This document shows, in pieces, positions 61,468-64,000 of a DNA stretch of 64,000 nt. Every line of letters begins with the position of its first letter. Position 1 is the stretch's first letter. The stretch spans positions 248,001 through 312,000 of the forward strand of contig NZ_LT906662.1 in NCBI RefSeq assembly GCF_900205865.1, given 5' to 3'. Below the pieces are notes generated by a model that saw only the letters and a list, made by a program, of their open reading frames with translations, was not told where the DNA came from and did not search any database. The translations under genes and the position numbers were made by a program. Source of the stretch: Thermoanaerobacterium sp. RBIITD. Lineage in GTDB: Bacteria; Bacillota; Thermoanaerobacteria; Thermoanaerobacterales; Thermoanaerobacteraceae.

Positions 61468-64000
61468 CTAATCTATCTTAAAGAGTTTATATTTATACTT
61501 TGATAGAGTCGCATATATTATTGAAGCTATGTTATGCTTTGATAACATTTTTCTTATTTTTTCTTGCCCTTCTTTAGCTTTTACCTTTGCGATATTTGTA
61601 TTTTTATATATATAAGCCAATAATTGCGATGCTTCTTCAACATCTGGATTAGCCCATAACCAACCCTTTTTATAAGGTCCCCAATCTTGCGGAATTGGTG
61701 ATAGTTGATAATTTACATAAAAAACACTTTTTTCATCTGTAAAATCTAAAACTCCAGAATATTTCGTGCATACAACTGGAACACCATGTAACATTGCTTC
61801 TGCCACGGTGAGACCAAAGCCTTCTGCACGAAATAGTGCTAAATAAACATCTATATTTTCATAGAAAAAATTTTTTTGTCCATCAGTCCAATATTCTTTA
61901 ACTATATATATATTCTTGCTATTTTTAATTTTATTATTTATCTCTAACATATCAGTTGTATGTTTATCCCAACCAGAAATTTTTAATATCAAAGCTACAT
62001 TTTCATTGTTATTAAATGCTTTAATAAACGCTTCTATAACCCCAATAGGGTTTTTTCTATAAGACCAACTATTTAAGTCGCACATATAGCCAACTATAAA
62101 ATTATAATTCTTTCTTATATCCTTTAACACAGCTATTTCTTCACTTTTTATGCTTTGTAACTCTACTACATGTGGTACAACAGAAGTATTAATATTTAAC
62201 TTTTGTAAAGCTTCTTTCATATATGAGCTTATTGAAAAAATCTCATCAAAGTATGGACTTGCATTTACAAAATCATTTGTAGGCTCATTTGATTCCCACG
62301 CCCAAACTCCTATTACATTAGAGATTTTTTTAATGCGAGCAAAAAAATTTCTTCTATAATAAGAATATTCTAAAAAATGAAGAAACTCATTCGCTGTCAT
62401 ATGAACAAAAACGTAAGATGGATAATATGTTATATATTCTTTAATAAGTCTATTAAACCAATCCTTTTCAGATAAATCAAATTTTTTTATTTGAAAACCT
62501 AGAAGTTCTAATGATTTAATATAACCTCTAGCAGCTTCTCCTACACCAGACTTTGCGCTCAAATGACCTATGTAAAATACAGTCGGTTTTCCAGCTTTGT
62601 TATATTCAGATTCACGTATAAGTTTGCTTAAGTTCTCTCTTAAATCTTTTAAGGGATCTTTTCTTACAAATTCTTCAACTAATTTAAAATACTCAGGATG
62701 TTTTTCACGCATGATTTTACTATTTCTTTCATTTAATTTTTTCTTTTCTTCTGACAAGAAAGAACCACCATGTTTGTGATAAACAAAAAGATTTGTAGCT
62801 ATCACATGTTTATAACCATTCTTTCTTGCTCTCATAGACCAATCATTTTCCTCATAGAAGCCTCTTCCAAATATTTCATCAAAAAGACCAATCTTTTCAT
62901 ATACTTTCCGATTTACAGCCATACAAAATCCAACTGCTGTTGGAATTTCAACATAATTTTTTTCAAAATCTACATATTGAAAGTATGAATCTAAGGTAGC
63001 AACATCCATACCCTCAAATATTGGATTGTCAACAAGAAAATTTGGAAAACTACAAATTGTCCCTGCATTAGTAAATGGAGTTACACTTGCAATATTATTT
63101 TTTATTATTATTGGATATATCATTCGTTCTAGCCAATGTGGTGGTACCTCAGTATCTGTATTTATAATAACAAAATGATTTTTAGTAAGCTTAGCAAGTT
63201 TATTAACTGTCTTTACAAAACCTAAATTCTCTTCATTCTCAATAATAGTAATGTCTATATTTGGATTATTATTTTCAAAATCTGCTAAATATTTGGATAT
63301 ACTGGGATCCGTACTCTTATCATTTGCTATTAAAAGTCTATAAGGAACAAAAGTATTTTTTACAATGCTTTTAAGTAAAGAATCTAAAAATTCTCTTCCA
63401 TTATATACAGGAATCAATATATCTATTGGCCTTGAAATACTTACTTGTGGTATGAAAGGTTCTGGTAATAATAAATCTATAACATCCGATATGTTCTTGT
63501 AATTTTCTTCGTATATCTTTAAATCTGAATTTACAGTATTTAACTTCAATCTCATCTTATCAAAAAACGCTTTTAATCCATACGTTCTTATGTAATCGAT
63601 GCTCTTTTTGACGTTCGTTTTATTAATTAATCTCAATAGTTTTATGAGTTTTGCAGGGTCATTTTGAATTGCTAATAATCTCTCTCCATTGTTTACCTTC
63701 GTTTTTCTACCTTCATATTGACCATATTTTATATAGTGTACAAGAGGATTTAATCCTGCATCTTTAACATCTGGATTTGCTAACAAGTAGTATCCTGAGT
63801 CAAACTCAGGATTTGGCCATCTTCCTTCTTTTGCACCAAATAAAATATAATGCAAAAGTGGATTTACACCGCTTTGAGCCACATCGGGATATTTATCTAA
63901 ATAAAACGCCGTCTGAAAATATGGACTAGGATTTCTTCTTTCCTTTTCACCAAATAATATATAATGTTTAATTGGGTCTATGTCAGCTTGTCTTACATCT
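61468..64000 (-). CDS. Large multidomain glycosyltransferase with N-terminal 38-residue repeats (5' end outside window)
   Basis: The frame is open from the window edge to TAG at 61468-61470, more than 840 residues; the ATG at 63880-63882 lies inside a repeat, so the true start is further upstream. At least two and a half copies of a 38-residue repeat (pattern NPLxHYILFGxKEGRxPNPxF--YYLxxxPDV) are followed by a GT2 domain (PIDILIPVYNGREFLDSLL, FVIINTDTEVPPHWLERM, GFYEENDWSMRARKNGY) and a GT4-like half (VFYIGHLSAKSGVGEAARGY, RKNPIGVIEAF, FRAEGFGLTVAEAMLHGVPVVCTKYSGV). It may add two sugars. The repeats could bind the membrane side or the glycan. Confidence 0.85.
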   Translation of the reverse strand, partial: DVRQADIDPIKHYILFGEKERRNPSPYFQTAFYLDKYPDVAQSGVNPLLHYILFGAKEGRWPNPEFDSGYYLLANPDVKDAGLNPLVHYIKYGQYEGRKTKVNNGERLLAIQNDPAKLIKLLRLINKTNVKKSIDYIRTYGLKAFFDKMRLKLNTVNSDLKIYEENYKNISDVIDLLLPEPFIPQVSISRPIDILIPVYNGREFLDSLLKSIVKNTFVPYRLLIANDKSTDPSISKYLADFENNNPNIDITIIENEENLGFVKTVNKLAKLTKNHFVIINTDTEVPPHWLERMIYPIIIKNNIASVTPFTNAGTICSFPNFLVDNPIFEGMDVATLDSYFQYVDFEKNYVEIPTAVGFCMAVNRKVYEKIGLFDEIFGRGFYEENDWSMRARKNGYKHVIATNLFVYHKHGGSFLSEEKKKLNERNSKIMREKHPEYFKLVEEFVRKDPLKDLRENLSKLIRESEYNKAGKPTVFYIGHLSAKSGVGEAARGYIKSLELLGFQIKKFDLSEKDWFNRLIKEYITYYPSYVFVHMTANEFLHFLEYSYYRRNFFARIKKISNVIGVWAWESNEPTNDFVNASPYFDEIFSISSYMKEALQKLNINTSVVPHVVELQSIKSEEIAVLKDIRKNYNFIVGYMCDLNSWSYRKNPIGVIEAFIKAFNNNENVALILKISGWDKHTTDMLEINNKIKNSKNIYIVKEYWTDGQKNFFYENIDVYLALFRAEGFGLTVAEAMLHGVPVVCTKYSGVLDFTDEKSVFYVNYQLSPIPQDWGPYKKGWLWANPDVEEASQLLAYIYKNTNIAKVKAKEGQEKIRKMLSKHNIASIIYATLSKYKYKLFKID

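Noticed and set aside
61247-61500. Programmed stop-codon readthrough in the large glycosyltransferase
   Set aside because: The extension needs both readthrough and a frameshift at A8 to stay coding, so decay is simpler.

Overview
The window looks like a chromosomal segment of a low-GC, endospore-forming, anaerobic Firmicute, probably of the Thermoanaerobacterium/Thermoanaerobacter group. The pointers are strongly AT-rich DNA, a yunB sporulation gene, a DegS/DegU pair, T-box-controlled pheST and thrS, a thiC-thiW thiamine operon, and the anaerobic sulfite reductase asrABC. The genus is an inference. Nearly all genes lie on the minus strand, so operons read from high to low coordinates.

Left part (1-20.9 kb): ordinary core genome. 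In coordinate order it holds a partial coiled-coil gene, a DUF3343 gene, an M18 aminopeptidase, degU/degS, a tRNA-Ile/tRNA-Ala pair (the Ile copy looks decayed), the operon zapA-U32 peptidase-mutS2-yunB, pheST behind a Phe T-box, a SpoU-type RNA methyltransferase, infC-rpmI-rplT behind an autoregulatory leader (infC starts at ATT), aroC with an MFS transporter, and thrS behind a Thr T-box. Several promoters match TTGACA-N17-TATAAT closely.

Mobile part (20.8-26.5 kb): three unrelated insertion sequences stand side by side (IS1634-type, ISLre2/UPF0236 and IS110). They adjoin a DUF445 gene of which only the last 54 codons remain. The IS110 gene is followed by about 500 noncoding bases with nested hairpins, a candidate guide (bridge/seek) RNA.

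Accessory part (26.5-53.4 kb): a defence-flavoured region mixed with metabolic operons. It holds a 1542-aa UPF1-like helicase with a Vsr-like nuclease end, an encapsulin-cargo-like ferritin, thiC-thiW under a TPP riboswitch, a HEPN-MNT toxin-antitoxin pair and asrABC. Next comes an eight-gene, tightly overlapping type III-D-like CRISPR effector operon: two CARF proteins, an HD-less Cas10, a small RAMP, Csx10-like, a double RAMP, Csx19-like and a 708-aa RAMP. It has no array, cas6, cas1 or cas2 in the window. Broken PD-(D/E)XK/Rpn-like genes flank it on both sides, and a second UPF1-like helicase stands upstream.

Right part (53.5-64 kb): a cell-surface polysaccharide cluster with a mannose-1-phosphate guanylyltransferase, a polyprenyl-phosphate sugar-1-phosphate transferase that starts repeat-unit synthesis, the four dTDP-L-rhamnose genes rfbDBCA, two GT2 glycosyltransferases and a large repeat-bearing glycosyltransferase cut by the window edge. 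A 37-codon membrane-peptide ORF with a strong ribosome-binding site lies on the opposite strand between the first two.

The best candidate for an unusual system is the array-less type III-D-like operon with its paired CARF/Card1-like effectors. The IS110 noncoding RNA candidate comes next.
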